Shown here: positions 34,780 to 44,435 of the stretch, one piece after another
Layout of the letters: the number at the start of each line of letters is the position of its first letter
Position numbering within the stretch: the first letter of the stretch is position 1
Assembly (NCBI GenBank): GCA_016931615.1
Contig: JAFGEL010000017.1
Span: 1-58,429 of the forward strand
DNA: 58,429 nucleotides
Direction of reading: 5' to 3'
From: Desulfuromonadales bacterium
GTDB lineage: Bacteria > Desulfobacterota > Desulfuromonadia > Desulfuromonadales > Geopsychrobacteraceae
Position numbers and translations under genes: made by a program
Notes under the pieces: model-generated
What the model was told of the DNA's origin: nothing
The model's database searches: none
What the model saw: only the letters and a program-made list of their open reading frames with translations

Positions 34780-35837
34780 GAACCGTACTCCTCTGCGGGG
34801 CAGTTCGCGGCAATCGCCCGCAATTCTTCTCCAAAGCGTCGAACTTCTTCTTCCCTGGTCTGCCACGAGCACATGAAACGTGCATGCCCGGTACCGATAA
34901 AAGTATAAAAATGCCAGCCGGCAGAAGCTAAGGCCGCAACCAGGGATTCCGGCATGTGAACAAAAACGGCGTTCGCCTCAACCGGATGCATCAGCGTAAC
35001 ACCCTCAATCGACTCCAGTTCTCGAGCCAAGAGCTGGGCACAACGATTCGCATGACAGGCATTTTTCAGCCAGGCTCCGGATTCCAGCAAACCGATCCAG
35101 GGCGCTGCCAGATAGCGCATTTTTGAGGCCAGTTGCCCCGCCTGTTTACAGCGATAATCAAATTCTTCGGCCAGCGAACGGTCAAAGAAAACCACCGCCT
35201 CACTGACGGCCATACCATTCTTCGTCCCCCCAAAAGTCAGGACATCAACTCCGCACTGCCAGGTCAATGCTTTCGGGCTGACCTCGAGAGAGGCAACGGC
35301 ATTGGCGAAACGTGCGCCATCCATATGCAAGCGCAAATCATGCTGCCGTGCCACATCACCGATAGCCCCAAGTTCTTGAGGGGTATAAACGGTCCCAAGT
35401 TCCGTCGCCTGGGTCACGCTGAGGACCTTAGGCTTGGGATAATGGATGTCATGACGGCGATTGACGGTGTGCGTAACGGCATCAGGGTTAATTTTCCCTT
35501 TATCCCCCGGAACCAGCAGAATCTTGGTCCCGTTGGAAAAGAATTCCCCCGCGCCACATTCGTCGGTCTCGATATGGGCCGCTTCATGACAGACGACACT
35601 GTGGTACGAACGGCACAAAGACGCCAAAGCCAGAGAGTTGGCTGCGGTGCCGTTAAACACAAAGTACACCTGACAATCGGTTTCAAAAAAATCCCGCAGG
35701 GCATTACACGCCCTGGCCGTCCAATCATCATCTCCGTATGAATTGGCATAACCGCAATTTGCTTCTTCCATAGCCTGCCAGACTTCAGGACAAACAGCAC
35801 TATAGTTATCGCTGGCAAACATGTTCTTATGCATCAT
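34776..35837 (-). CDS. ltaE: Low-specificity L-threonine aldolase
   Basis: LtaE cleaves L-threonine or allo-threonine to glycine and acetaldehyde using pyridoxal phosphate. The 353-residue fold-type I enzyme has the start FASDNYSAVCPEV, the VFNGTAANSLAL and CHEAAHIETDE blocks, the PLP-aspartate segment LRLHMDGARFANA and the Schiff-base lysine in LTFGGTKNG. The sequence is of the short bacterial type. It is translationally coupled to the HDOD gene downstream, an unusual pairing. Confidence 0.95.
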   Translation of the reverse strand: MMHKNMFASDNYSAVCPEVWQAMEEANCGYANSYGDDDWTARACNALRDFFETDCQVYFVFNGTAANSLALASLCRSYHSVVCHEAAHIETDECGAGEFFSNGTKILLVPGDKGKINPDAVTHTVNRRHDIHYPKPKVLSVTQATELGTVYTPQELGAIGDVARQHDLRLHMDGARFANAVASLEVSPKALTWQCGVDVLTFGGTKNGMAVSEAVVFFDRSLAEEFDYRCKQAGQLASKMRYLAAPWIGLLESGAWLKNACHANRCAQLLARELESIEGVTLMHPVEANAVFVHMPESLVAALASAGWHFYTFIGTGHARFMCSWQTREEEVRRFGEELRAIAANCPAEEYGS

Positions 35838-36024
35838 TCATCTCAACAAAAAATCTATCTGGTTATTCATTTCTTTAAAGTCACGTTCGAGAATCCCATT
35901 CTCAGGACCGCATGAGCCCCTCCTTGGGACTTAACTGACGCCATCCAGGATCAGATCCCCTTCACATGGAATCTCCACAGCCTGTTACGGCCTGACTTGA
36001 TGAAAGTAAATAACCACAAAAGCC

Positions 36025-36053
36025 AATAAAAAGGGGGCCCAGACCGTGCCCCC
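36025..36053 (-). terminator. Intrinsic terminator after the CoA-binding protein gene
   Basis: GGGGGC/GCCCCC (36033-36038 with 36048-36053) forms a hairpin. On the minus strand it is followed by TTTTTATT, 38 bases past the stop. Confidence 0.85.
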
Positions 36054-36090
36054 GATAGTACATCATAAGTGATTTGAAATTCAAAGATTC

Positions 36091-36495
36091 TTAGTGTTCG
36101 TGATAATGCAGAACAACCAACAGACAGCTTCCATCGGCAATCACGTTCAAACCCTGGTCCTGACAGAATTGAACCGCTGCAGGGCTTTCCGCACCGGGTT
36201 GCATCCAGATATTTTTAATCCCCTTTGCTGCGGCCTGCTCAACGACTTTCTCGGTAATTTGCGGCGGTGTGATAATCGATAAACTGGCAACATCATCGGG
36301 CAGATCGGCAACACCGGCGACACACTGAAGCCCTTCGATCTCACTTTCGGACGGGTGAACCGGAATGACCTGACGTTTATTCTGCTGATAACAGCGCAGA
36401 ACCTTGTTCCCGTATTTATCGCGATTCACCGATGCCCCAACAACGGCAAAAGCTGGAGCCGCCAGAAACTCTTCGATCTGTTGATCAACTGTCAT
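36091..36495 (-). CDS. CoA-binding protein (YccU-like)
   Basis: The 134-residue protein is one CoA-binding Rossmann-like domain: FAVVGASVNRDKYGNKVLR at the start, VIPVHPSESEIEG, SLSIITPPQITEKVVEQA and IKNIWMQPGAESPAA. This is the domain of succinyl-CoA synthetase alpha and acyl-CoA synthetases, present alone. Family members bind CoA; their physiological role is uncertain. It is a single gene with its own terminator, downstream of the nqr operon on the same strand. Confidence 0.93.
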   Translation of the reverse strand: MTVDQQIEEFLAAPAFAVVGASVNRDKYGNKVLRCYQQNKRQVIPVHPSESEIEGLQCVAGVADLPDDVASLSIITPPQITEKVVEQAAAKGIKNIWMQPGAESPAAVQFCQDQGLNVIADGSCLLVVLHYHEH

Positions 36496-36667
36496 AACAC
36501 TCTCCCTGTAAAAACTTTGACCTTAAATTCGAATCGGCGCAGGGGCCGGTAACCTTCAAACCGGCATAAGCTCATACACCGAAGCAGATTGATAGCGGGA
36601 TCATTATATAGCGTCAGAGAAATGTGTCTATCAAGAATTGAGCGTACTGAAAGCAGACAGGAACAGT

Positions 36668-36904
36668 TCACACCTCACGACAGCATGATTCGCGATCTTG
36701 ATCAACGGCAGCGTTGCCCTTCTCACAATGCAACACCTTGACCTGAGGTTCTTTAATATTCTGAGATTCACAGCGACAATCACGGCCGCTCCCCGGGGTC
36801 GAACCTCAGCCGCCGCGCAGACCCCGGCGACGCAAGATCAACCCAGCGCCCAGACCGCTGAAAGCCAGAAGAAATGCCGCCAGAGTGAAAAAATAAAGCT
36901 TCAT
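36668..36904 (-). CDS. nqrM: NqrM-like Na+-NQR maturation factor with in-frame TGA (candidate selenoprotein)
   Basis: The ATG at 36904 overlaps the apbE stop (ATGA). Codons 1-32 give a membrane helix and a basic turn ending RRRGLRGG. Codon 33 is TGA (36806-36808). The frame then stays open for 45 codons (GSTPGSGRDCRCESQN, then HCE and SCCREV) to a TGA at 36668-36670. NqrM (DUF539) proteins place a conserved Cys exactly here (GSCGG, about residue 33) and further Cys pairs after it, and nqrM follows apbE in Vibrio. NqrM is needed to assemble the iron site of Na+-NQR. Read as selenocysteine the product is 78 residues. The other reading is a nonsense mutation leaving a 32-residue stub. Confidence 0.75.
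36743..36809 (-). promoter_or_regulatory. SECIS-like RNA structure enclosing the nqrM TGA
   Basis: On the minus strand, AGCGGC/GUCGCU (36785-36790 with 36772-36777) makes a 6-bp stem with one G-U pair and loop CGUGAUU, beginning 15 nt after the TGA with its loop 21 nt away. That is within the range of bacterial SECIS elements. A separate perfect 9-bp stem (36801-36809 with 36743-36751) contains the TGA itself and encloses the hairpin. Confidence 0.6.
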
Positions 36905-37932
36905 GGACGATCCTTATCGACAATCTTTTTAAATGCCGTGCTCATATAACTGCCTGTAGCTTCATTATCGTGAATCAGCAGATACGCTGCAACCCGGTGC
37001 GTCTCACAAAAATTTCTGGCGCGCTCTTCACCCATCACCATCAGCGCTGTCGCCAGCGCATCAGCCCGGGCGCAACTGGGGTCGAGAACCGTAGCCGAGG
37101 CCAGTTTATGCAAAATCGGCCGGCCACTGAGGGGATTAATCGTGTGAGCATAACGCTGGCCGTCCTGCAGGTAAAAATTGCGGTAATTTCCTGAGGTCGC
37201 CAGAGCGACATCGGACAGCTGAAAAACCGTCTCAACCTGGCGGGAGTCATCCAGGGGTTTCTCGATGGCGATACGCCACGGGTTCTCGCTGTCACGCATC
37301 CCGGAAACCTGAAGCTCTCCGCCGACTTCGACGAGAAAATCGTGAAGGTTGTTATCTCGCAGGATCACGGCCAGGGCATCAACCGCATAACCTTTGGCAA
37401 CGGCCGACAGATCAATTCTCAAATGAGGAATCTTTTTCCTGACCGCGGGAGGATCGACCTGAACTTCAATGTTCCGGTACCCGATCCGCGCCAGGGCCTC
37501 TGCTAATTCAAGATCAGTGGGAAGCTGTTCCTCTCGGGGGGCAGCTCCAAATCCCCAGAGATCAACCAGCGGGCCAACACTCACATCAAACGCCCCACCG
37601 CTCAAGGCGCTGATCTCCTGTGAGAGCAACATCACCTGCAGTGTTTCCGGGGAAATGGGAAACCACGCCGTCGAAGCCTGATCATTGAACTTTGAGAGCT
37701 CCGAATCGGGATCATAAGTGGACATCAGGCGGTTGATCTGATCGAGCCGATCCTGAAGCTGATTCGTTAAAAAAGCGACCGTTTCAGAGCTTGATTCTGC
37801 GGGCAGAATGACCGACCAGGTGGTTCCCATGGTGGCACCACCCAGACGGGTCGTCTCGGGAACAGATTGTTGACAACCCGCTACTGGAAGCACCAGGCAA
37901 AACAGCAGCAGAAACCAGTAAGAACGCAACAT
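36901..37932 (-). CDS. apbE: FAD:protein FMN transferase
   Basis: ApbE attaches FMN covalently to threonines of NqrB and NqrC from FAD, outside the cytoplasmic membrane. The 343-residue form from the ATG at 37932 has a lipoprotein signal with lipobox VAGC (C20). It then has GGATMGTTWSV, the FDVSVGPLVDLWGFG block, IDLSAVAKGYAVDAL and the C-terminal HTINPLSGRPI. It lies inside the nqr operon and its stop overlaps the nqrM start. Its two substrates in this operon carry the target threonines T230 (NqrB) and T225 (NqrC). Confidence 0.97.
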   Translation of the reverse strand: MLRSYWFLLLFCLVLPVAGCQQSVPETTRLGGATMGTTWSVILPAESSSETVAFLTNQLQDRLDQINRLMSTYDPDSELSKFNDQASTAWFPISPETLQVMLLSQEISALSGGAFDVSVGPLVDLWGFGAAPREEQLPTDLELAEALARIGYRNIEVQVDPPAVRKKIPHLRIDLSAVAKGYAVDALAVILRDNNLHDFLVEVGGELQVSGMRDSENPWRIAIEKPLDDSRQVETVFQLSDVALATSGNYRNFYLQDGQRYAHTINPLSGRPILHKLASATVLDPSCARADALATALMVMGEERARNFCETHRVAAYLLIHDNEATGSYMSTAFKKIVDKDRP

Positions 37933-37933
37933 A

Positions 37934-38392
37934 TTACAGATCAGCAAGCCCCTGGGCATGGCGAATCATGCGCTTCATTGCTTTTTCTTCCTGATTTTTT
38001 AATTTTTCAAAAAGATTACAGGTTTCTTTATCACTGCAGTGAGTTGCGGCTTGAGAATAATAATCGATCAGTACCTTTTTAAAACCAACGGCGGCTTTGA
38101 TCAATTGATCAAGGTCGAAACGTACGCTTTCGTCAAGAAGGTTGTCAGGCACCTGGGGAAAGTTCACTTCAAGCCCCTTCAACCAGTGTTCGAGAACCTT
38201 ATGCGGGGTCCCGTGACAGAACTCACCCAGCGCCAGGGCCCGATGATCTTCGTGATCAACCAGGTAATCAAGCATCAAACGAACACGTGGGGAAACCTCC
38301 TGCTCGAGAAGATCCTGAAAGAGATCGCTTACCCGGCGATGGTAGGCCGGAGCCAGTTTTTGCAGTATGGTTCGCGTTTGCTCAAAGCGCAT
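37934..38392 (-). CDS. Unknown helical protein within the nqr operon
   Basis: This 152-residue, entirely helical, His- and Cys-containing protein is not recognised. Notable are DYLVDHEDHRALALGEFCHG (about 42-61) and THCSDKETCNLFEKLKNQEEKAMKRMIRHAQ near the C-terminus. Their ferritin- or rubrerythrin-like spacing of Glu, Asp and His could bind metal. There is no signal peptide or membrane segment. It starts 18 bases after nqrF and ends one base before the apbE ATG, so it is co-transcribed with the Na+-NQR genes. A role in assembly or electron input is only a guess from position. Confidence 0.75.
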   Translation of the reverse strand: MRFEQTRTILQKLAPAYHRRVSDLFQDLLEQEVSPRVRLMLDYLVDHEDHRALALGEFCHGTPHKVLEHWLKGLEVNFPQVPDNLLDESVRFDLDQLIKAAVGFKKVLIDYYSQAATHCSDKETCNLFEKLKNQEEKAMKRMIRHAQGLADL

Positions 38393-38409
38393 AGCACGGC
38401 TCCTCGGGA

Positions 38410-39636
38410 TTAGATTCCAAAATCGTCATACAGGATATTATCTTCCTCTACGCCCAGATTGTAGAGCATTTCGCCAGCCGACTTGTTCATCATCGGCGGA
38501 CCGCACATGTAGTATTCACAGTCTTCCGGTGCGGGGTGGTTGGCCAGATAGTTATCGTAGAGATACTGGTGAACAAATCCGACAGCTCCGGTCCAGTTAT
38601 CTTCGGGAAGCGGTTCCGACAGCACCAGATGCCACTCGAAATTGTCATGCTTGGCGGCCAGTTCATTGAATTCATCAACATAAAAAGCTTCTCGCAGGCT
38701 GCGTGCCCCATACCAGAAAGACATTTTACGCTTGGAGTTCAAACGTTTCAGCTGATCAAAAATATGGGAACGCATCGGCGCCATGCCGGCACCGCCGCCG
38801 ATGAAGACCATTTCCGCATCGGTATCTTTGGCGTAAAACTCACCGTACGGGCCCGATACCGCGACCACATCACCCGGCTTAAGGTTGAAAATAAACGACG
38901 ACATCTGTCCCGGAGGAGCATCAGGAACCTGCGGAGGAGGAGGACAGACCCGCACATTCAGCATGATGATCCCTTCCTCTTCAGGATAATTGGCCATCGA
39001 ATAGGCGCGCATGATCGGCTCCTTGACCTCGGAGCGGTACTGCCACAAATCATATTTATCCCAGTCGTCCCTGAAGCGTTCAGCGACCTCCATGGTTTTA
39101 TACTCACAGACATGCGGGTCAGCTTCTATCTGAATATAGCCGCCGGCCCGAAAATCAAGGTGTTCCCCTTCGGGGAGTTCCAGCACCAGTTCCTTGATAT
39201 AGGTCGAGCGACTTTCGTTGGAACGCACCCGGCAGTCCCACTTGTTGATCGAGAAAATTTCGGCCGGAAGCTCGAGCTCCATATCCTGCTTGACGTTGAC
39301 CTGACAGGAGAGCCGATAACCCTCTTTAGCTTCGCGTTTGGTGATATGCGCGGTTTCAGTCGGCAGGATATCGCCGCCACCCGACTTGATCTTGACCTTG
39401 CACTGGGCGCAGGTTCCACCGCCGCCACAGGCCGAAGGGATAAAGACTTCGTTACTGCCCAGAACATTAAGCAGTTTTCCGCCCGGATCGACAACCATCT
39501 GCTTCTCTTCATCGTTGTTGATACCGATAGTCACTTTTCCGGCCGGCACCAAGCGCGATCGCGCAAACAGAATGAGGCCAACGAGAACAATCACGATTCC
39601 GGTAAAGATAACAACGCCTAAACTGATTTCTGTCAT
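38410..39636 (-). CDS. nqrF: Na+-translocating NADH:quinone oxidoreductase subunit F
   Basis: NqrF is the NADH-oxidising subunit. An N-terminal membrane helix (about 4-25) precedes a 2Fe-2S ferredoxin domain with C70, C76, C79 ([11 protein letters not shown]) and C111 (RLSCQV). FAD-binding ([11 protein letters not shown]) and NAD-binding ([18 protein letters not shown]) domains follow, ending [13 protein letters not shown]. Electrons pass from NADH via FAD and the cluster into the membrane subunits. The 408-residue length is standard. Confidence 0.98.
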   Translation of the reverse strand: MTEISLGVVIFTGIVIVLVGLILFARSRLVPAGKVTIGINNDEEKQMVVDPGGKLLNVLGSNEVFIPSACGGGGTCAQCKVKIKSGGGDILPTETAHITKREAKEGYRLSCQVNVKQDMELELPAEIFSINKWDCRVRSNESRSTYIKELVLELPEGEHLDFRAGGYIQIEADPHVCEYKTMEVAERFRDDWDKYDLWQYRSEVKEPIMRAYSMANYPEEEGIIMLNVRVCPPPPQVPDAPPGQMSSFIFNLKPGDVVAVSGPYGEFYAKDTDAEMVFIGGGAGMAPMRSHIFDQLKRLNSKRKMSFWYGARSLREAFYVDEFNELAAKHDNFEWHLVLSEPLPEDNWTGAVGFVHQYLYDNYLANHPAPEDCEYYMCGPPMMNKSAGEMLYNLGVEEDNILYDDFGI

Positions 39637-39647
39637 TTTTGATCCCG

Positions 39648-40256
39648 CTACAGTTGAATCCCGGAAAAAGCCATAAATGCCATTGCCATCAGCCCGGCAA
39701 TCATGAAAGTCAGCCCCAGACCGCGCAGCCCCTTGGGCGCGTCAGCATACTTCATTTTCTCACGAATACCGGCCAGAGCGGTCAAGGCCAGTGCCCAACC
39801 GGCACCACTGCCGAAACCGAAGACAATACTCTCACCGAAGCCATAATCACGTTCGACCATAAACAGGGAGCCGCCCAGAATGGCACAGTTGACGGTAATT
39901 AAAGGGAGGAAGATTCCCAGAGCGTTGTAAAGGGCCGGAACATGACGATCGAGAAACATTTCCAGCACCTGAACCATAGCCGCGATCACACCGATATAGC
40001 AGATCAGGCCGATAAAGGTCAGGTCGGTTCCTTCGACTCCCAGCCAGGAGAGGGCATTCTCTTTCAGTAGATACTGGTAAATCAGGTTGTTGATCGGAAC
40101 CGTGATCGTTTGGACTACAACCACTGCGACACCGAGGCCGATAGCGGTATCGACCTTTTTCGACACCGCCAGGAAAGTACACATTCCCAGAAAAAAGGCG
40201 AGAGCCATATTTTCTATGAAAATTGATTTGACGAGGAGACTGAGATAATGTTCCAT
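39648..40256 (-). CDS. nqrE: Na+-translocating NADH:quinone oxidoreductase subunit E
   Basis: NqrE is a six-helix membrane subunit with inverted topology relative to NqrD. The pair coordinates an intramembrane iron centre through cysteines. Residues such as [13 protein letters not shown] (about 18-30) and [20 protein letters not shown] (about 118-137) carry the two conserved Cys of this subunit. Length is 202 residues. It lies 3 bases after nqrD. The intramembrane iron site is the one NqrM is thought to help build. Confidence 0.97.
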   Translation of the reverse strand: MEHYLSLLVKSIFIENMALAFFLGMCTFLAVSKKVDTAIGLGVAVVVVQTITVPINNLIYQYLLKENALSWLGVEGTDLTFIGLICYIGVIAAMVQVLEMFLDRHVPALYNALGIFLPLITVNCAILGGSLFMVERDYGFGESIVFGFGSGAGWALALTALAGIREKMKYADAPKGLRGLGLTFMIAGLMAMAFMAFSGIQL

Positions 40257-40259
40257 CGT

Positions 40260-40883
40260 TTAGTTCTCCTCCTCAGCCTGGTCGGTCTTCCAGGTCCGCA
40301 GCCCCCAGATCAGCAGCCCGATAATAAAAAAGGCACTGGGAGGAAGCAGCATTAAGCCGTTCGGCATATACCAGCCACCGTCATTGATACTGGGCAGAAG
40401 CGTAAAACCGAGCAACTTCCCCGCGCCGAGCAGTTCCCGGAAAAAAGCCACAATGAGCAGAACAACACTGTAACCCAGACCATTACCGATCCCGTCCAGT
40501 GCACTCAACCCCGGTGAATTTTTCATGGCAAACGCCTCAGCGCGACCAAGAACAATACAGTTCGTGATAATCAACCCGACAAAAACCGATAATTGCTTAC
40601 TGATCGCAAAAGCATAGGCCTTGAGAAACTGATCGACGATGATAACCAGAGTTGCAATGATGGTGATCTCAGCAATAATCCGAATACTGTCCGGCACCTG
40701 CTTGCGAATCAGGCTGATGGAAACATTGGAACCGACCAGAACAAAGGTCACGGCCAGACACATGACGACAACCGTTTCGAGTTTAGAGGTCACCGCCAAC
40801 GCTGAGCAGATTCCTAAGATCTGCAGGCCGATCGGATTTTTATTAAAGATCGGATCGAATAAAACGTCCCTGGTCTTGCTCAT
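40260..40883 (-). CDS. nqrD: Na+-translocating NADH:quinone oxidoreductase subunit D
   Basis: NqrD is the six-helix partner of NqrE. The two conserved cysteines are in [14 protein letters not shown] (about 21-34) and [16 protein letters not shown] (about 104-119), the positions that bind the intramembrane iron centre. It has 207 residues and overlaps nqrC by 4 bases. Confidence 0.97.
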   Translation of the reverse strand: MSKTRDVLFDPIFNKNPIGLQILGICSALAVTSKLETVVVMCLAVTFVLVGSNVSISLIRKQVPDSIRIIAEITIIATLVIIVDQFLKAYAFAISKQLSVFVGLIITNCIVLGRAEAFAMKNSPGLSALDGIGNGLGYSVVLLIVAFFRELLGAGKLLGFTLLPSINDGGWYMPNGLMLLPPSAFFIIGLLIWGLRTWKTDQAEEEN

Positions 40884-41656
40884 AGTTTGACCCCCTGCTC
40901 TTTCAGTTTTTCCAGAAAAGGTCGATAACCATCCTCACCCATCCAATAATGAAGCAGATTGCCGACTCCCCGGGCAGTGAGCGTTGCCCCAGCCAGACCG
41001 TCCGCCTGGTAGATCGCATCCGGTGACTTTTTATCGACGACGCCCTTCAGCACTTCGATACGCATGCTCCCGGACTCATCATAGATTTTTTTCCCCTGCC
41101 ACTGTTTTTTCCAGTTCGGGTTATCGATTTCTCCACCCAGGCCCGGCGTTTCGCCATGCTCGTAAAAAGCGAACCCGTTGACGGTACTCAAATCGCTGGC
41201 CAGAGAAATAAATCCATACATCGTCGACCAGAGCCCCTTGCCATACACGGGCAGAATAATCTGCTTGAGAGACTCACCGTCACGCACGAGATAGATATCC
41301 TGATAGCGGGAGCGATTTTTGATTCCGGCAACATCCAGATTTCCCTGAATCTGGTGGCTCATCTGTGGGTCACGCGCAGCTGCACGGCTGTCAAAGGTCG
41401 CGGCATCGATATCTGTGCTGAACCAGGCGGTCTTCAGATCAACGATCCGTGGCTCAATCTGCGCATACTGTTCTGCGATGGAACGGTCGGCACGGTACAA
41501 ACCTGCCGCCTGAAGAATATTTTTGCGCTTCTCTTCAACTTTGTTGCGTGCCTGCCGATCACTCAACCCGACCGCCGCAGCGGAAACCAGAATCGAGCAA
41601 ACCAGGCAGAGGAGAAAGGCGACGCTCAGAACCCTTGTCGTACTATCCCTCGACAT
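40880..41656 (-). CDS. nqrC: Na+-translocating NADH:quinone oxidoreductase subunit C
   Basis: NqrC has one N-terminal membrane helix (about 10-31) and a periplasmic domain that carries covalent FMN. The flavinylation site is DGLAGATLT (219-227), with T225 as the FMN-bearing threonine. The conserved [11 protein letters not shown] block lies near 167. Length is 258 residues. The gene overlaps nqrB by 14 bases and nqrD by 4. Confidence 0.97.
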   Translation of the reverse strand: MSRDSTTRVLSVAFLLCLVCSILVSAAAVGLSDRQARNKVEEKRKNILQAAGLYRADRSIAEQYAQIEPRIVDLKTAWFSTDIDAATFDSRAAARDPQMSHQIQGNLDVAGIKNRSRYQDIYLVRDGESLKQIILPVYGKGLWSTMYGFISLASDLSTVNGFAFYEHGETPGLGGEIDNPNWKKQWQGKKIYDESGSMRIEVLKGVVDKKSPDAIYQADGLAGATLTARGVGNLLHYWMGEDGYRPFLEKLKEQGVKL

Positions 41657-42854
41657 GACGCAGCCTCCGTTTGATGTGGTATTTAAGGACCAGTTGATCG
41701 ATCAAGGGCGCAAAAACGTTGCCGAACAAAATCGCCAGCATCATGCCTTCCGGAAACGCCGGGTTGACGACCCGGATCAGAATGCACATGAGCCCGATCA
41801 AGGCACCGTAAACCCACTGTCCTTCCTCGGTCATCGCGCCGGAAACCGGATCCGTCGCCATAAACACCAGACCGAAGGCGAAGCCGCCGATGACCAGGTG
41901 CCAGAGGGGTCCGAGAGCAAACATCGGATTGGTGCTGCTGTCAACCAGTAAAAACAACGCTGATAAAGAAACCGCTCCAAGCAAACCGGAAAGCATGATA
42001 CGCCAGGATCCGATCCCGGTAAAAACCAGAATGGCTGCGCCGAACAGGCAGGCCAGTGTTGAGGTTTCCCCCATGGACCCGGGGATGACGCCGAGAAAAG
42101 CATCGAACCAGCTGTGCATGGTGGTCAGCGCCTTAACCCCGCCCTCAGCCGCAGCACTCAGCGCTGTTGCACCCGTCAGACCATCAGCGGCCACCCAGAC
42201 ACTGGTGCCACCGGAGATCTGCGCCGGGTAGGCAAAAAACAGGAAGGCCCGCCCGGTCAGCGCCGGATTGAGGAAGTTCTTCCCCGTGCCCCCAAAAATT
42301 TCCTTGCCGAGAACAACCCCGAAACTGATTCCCAGGGCCACCTGCCATAACGGCAGGGTCGGCGGACAGATCAGCGGGAACAACGAACCGGTGACCAGAA
42401 AGCCTTCATTGATTTCATGCCCGCGCACAATGCTGAACAGAGCTTCCCACAGCCCCCCGACAATATTGGTCACCAGGTAAATCGGGATAAACCAGGCGGC
42501 TCCCAGCAACATGTTGTCGACAAAGCTGTCGGGATTAGCCGAATACCCCAGCAGGCCGAGAAGGGTTCCACGCCAGCCCTCGACGCTGCCACCAGTCAAC
42601 TGCATCGCTGCGTTCGCCTGGTAGCCGGTATTCCACATCGCCATAAAAAAACAGGGCAGCAGGGCAATCACCACAGTGATCATGACCCGCTTCAAATCGA
42701 TGGCATCACGGACATGGGTCGTCCCTTTGGTGATTTCACCGGGGGTATAGACAAAACTGTCCGCAGCCTCATACAGCGGATAAAACCGCTCAAACCTCCC
42801 TCCTTTACTGAAGAGAGGATGTATTTTATCCAGAACGTTGCGTAGCGCTTTCAT
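41643..42854 (-). CDS. nqrB: Na+-translocating NADH:quinone oxidoreductase subunit B
   Basis: NqrB is the large membrane subunit that binds riboflavin and covalent FMN and forms part of the sodium path. The 403-residue sequence has the [19 protein letters not shown] helix, [20 protein letters not shown] and the flavinylation motif [10 protein letters not shown] (T230). About ten hydrophobic helices are seen. It overlaps the nqrA stop region by one base. Confidence 0.98.
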   Translation of the reverse strand: MKALRNVLDKIHPLFSKGGRFERFYPLYEAADSFVYTPGEITKGTTHVRDAIDLKRVMITVVIALLPCFFMAMWNTGYQANAAMQLTGGSVEGWRGTLLGLLGYSANPDSFVDNMLLGAAWFIPIYLVTNIVGGLWEALFSIVRGHEINEGFLVTGSLFPLICPPTLPLWQVALGISFGVVLGKEIFGGTGKNFLNPALTGRAFLFFAYPAQISGGTSVWVAADGLTGATALSAAAEGGVKALTTMHSWFDAFLGVIPGSMGETSTLACLFGAAILVFTGIGSWRIMLSGLLGAVSLSALFLLVDSSTNPMFALGPLWHLVIGGFAFGLVFMATDPVSGAMTEEGQWVYGALIGLMCILIRVVNPAFPEGMMLAILFGNVFAPLIDQLVLKYHIKRRLRHVEG

Positions 42855-44191
42855 CAGCCCTCTTTCTCTATTTTTTGCAGGGTTTGGCGTAAATGATAGC
42901 CGTAGTCGATTTTACCTGAGCAGACAAAGCTGCACAGCGCCAGATCCTCTTCATCCAGTTCGAGGCATCCGAGGCTCTGAGCAAGATCGGTGTCCAGAGT
43001 CAGCAAAGATCTCAGCAGCCAGGTGGCCTTGGTATTCAGCGGCAACACCTTCTCAAAAGCCCCGATCGGGACCATGGCCCGCGGGCTTCCTGAGGTGCTC
43101 GACGTCAAGGCGATTTCTCTGCGTGGCAGCAGGGTTGAGGCAAAAACCCGCTTAAGGGAAAACTTGTTGAAGCCCGGCAGGGCCCATCCCAGCATGACCC
43201 TTTCGCGATCTTCGGCAATAACACTGACCTGATTGTGATAACGACCGAGAAAGTCGAGGGGGCCTGTTGCCGTTCGTCCGTGGAGAACGGAACCGGAAAT
43301 AACCCGCGCGTCACCATCCAGAAGCTGACCGCTGGTCAATTCTGAAAGACTGGCTCCCAGCCGGGTTCTCACCAGTCGGGGCTCCTTCACCATCGGGCCG
43401 GCCAGAGACACAACCCGCTCGGTCAGTAACCGTCCGCTGAGGAAAAGATGACCGACGGCGATGACATCCTGATAACCGATGTGCCAGACATACCGCTGCT
43501 GGTTAATTTTTTCGAGAAAATGGATGTGGGTCCCAACCAGACCCGCCGGATGACATCCGCTGAACTCCTCAACGGTGATCCCCTGAGGCACGGCAACCCG
43601 CGTCTCCGGCTTTTTACACAAATAGGTTTTCCCCTCGGTCAATCGCTGCAGGATCTGCAGCCCGGCAGCAAATTCATCTGTTTTACTAGCAATGATGACC
43701 TGCGGGTCCGCTGCCAGGGGGTTGGTGTCGATCGCGGTGACAAAAATGGCTGCCGGCTGAGATCCCGGATCCGCAACCTTGCTGTAGGGCCGGGTGCGCA
43801 AGGCTGTCCATAACCCCGATTCAAGCAGCCGCTGAACGACTTCGGCAGCTGACAATCCCTGCAACTCTCCGGGCTCGTATCGAGAAAACGTTTTCTCCTC
43901 ATCACCAGCCAGCTCTATCACCAGGGAAAGAAAAACTCTCCTTTCGCCACGGTTTACAGCAACAACCTTGCCGCAACCAGGCGACGTGTAGAGAATCCGC
44001 GGGTTTTTCTTGTCGCTGAAAAGGGGCTGACCCAATTGCACCGAATCACCTTCGGCAACCATCAGCGTCGGTTTCATTCCCTGGTAATCGTCACCGACAA
44101 CGGCAACGTGCCTGACCTCCGAGGCTTTCTCGATCGTCATCTGCGGAGCTCCGGCAAGGGGCAGATCAAGTCCTTTTTTTATCTGGAACAT
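42854..44191 (-). CDS. nqrA: Na+-translocating NADH:quinone oxidoreductase subunit A
   Basis: NqrA is a cytoplasmic subunit without a membrane helix, linked to quinone binding. The 445-residue protein has the typical start [16 protein letters not shown], the [15 protein letters not shown] barrel-sandwich-like region near 80-95, and the C-terminal [17 protein letters not shown] and LRQTLQKIE. It is the first gene of the operon. The 244-base spacer upstream holds the promoter, but no convincing -35/-10 pair could be chosen. Confidence 0.98.
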   Translation of the reverse strand: MFQIKKGLDLPLAGAPQMTIEKASEVRHVAVVGDDYQGMKPTLMVAEGDSVQLGQPLFSDKKNPRILYTSPGCGKVVAVNRGERRVFLSLVIELAGDEEKTFSRYEPGELQGLSAAEVVQRLLESGLWTALRTRPYSKVADPGSQPAAIFVTAIDTNPLAADPQVIIASKTDEFAAGLQILQRLTEGKTYLCKKPETRVAVPQGITVEEFSGCHPAGLVGTHIHFLEKINQQRYVWHIGYQDVIAVGHLFLSGRLLTERVVSLAGPMVKEPRLVRTRLGASLSELTSGQLLDGDARVISGSVLHGRTATGPLDFLGRYHNQVSVIAEDRERVMLGWALPGFNKFSLKRVFASTLLPRREIALTSSTSGSPRAMVPIGAFEKVLPLNTKATWLLRSLLTLDTDLAQSLGCLELDEEDLALCSFVCSGKIDYGYHLRQTLQKIEKEG

Positions 44192-44435
44192 TTTAAACCC
44201 TTCAAGATCGTCAATTGAACGATTTCAATCACTGCGCTGTCCAAATTATCTTCAGTTCAAAAACCTATACGCAGATCTGTTTGATTTTATAATTGGTCGG
44301 AGAATAACACCTTTATGACGAGTCACATACGGGCAAAAACTAACTTCATAACAAAGAGTGCCCCAAAAAACGGAGATACAATACCATAATAGTCAACAAT
44401 TAAAAAGTCGATATATTTTTTCCGGAACACATAAC

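Noticed and set aside
36545-36565. GCCGGT/ACCGGC hairpin downstream of nqrM as the nqr operon terminator
   Set aside because: On the minus strand it is not followed by a T-tract, so intrinsic termination is not supported.
36698-36949. Plus-strand 83-residue frame opposite nqrM and apbE
   Set aside because: It is the antisense shadow of nqrM and the apbE end. It has no ribosome-binding site, and the nqrM start is fixed by the ATGA overlap.
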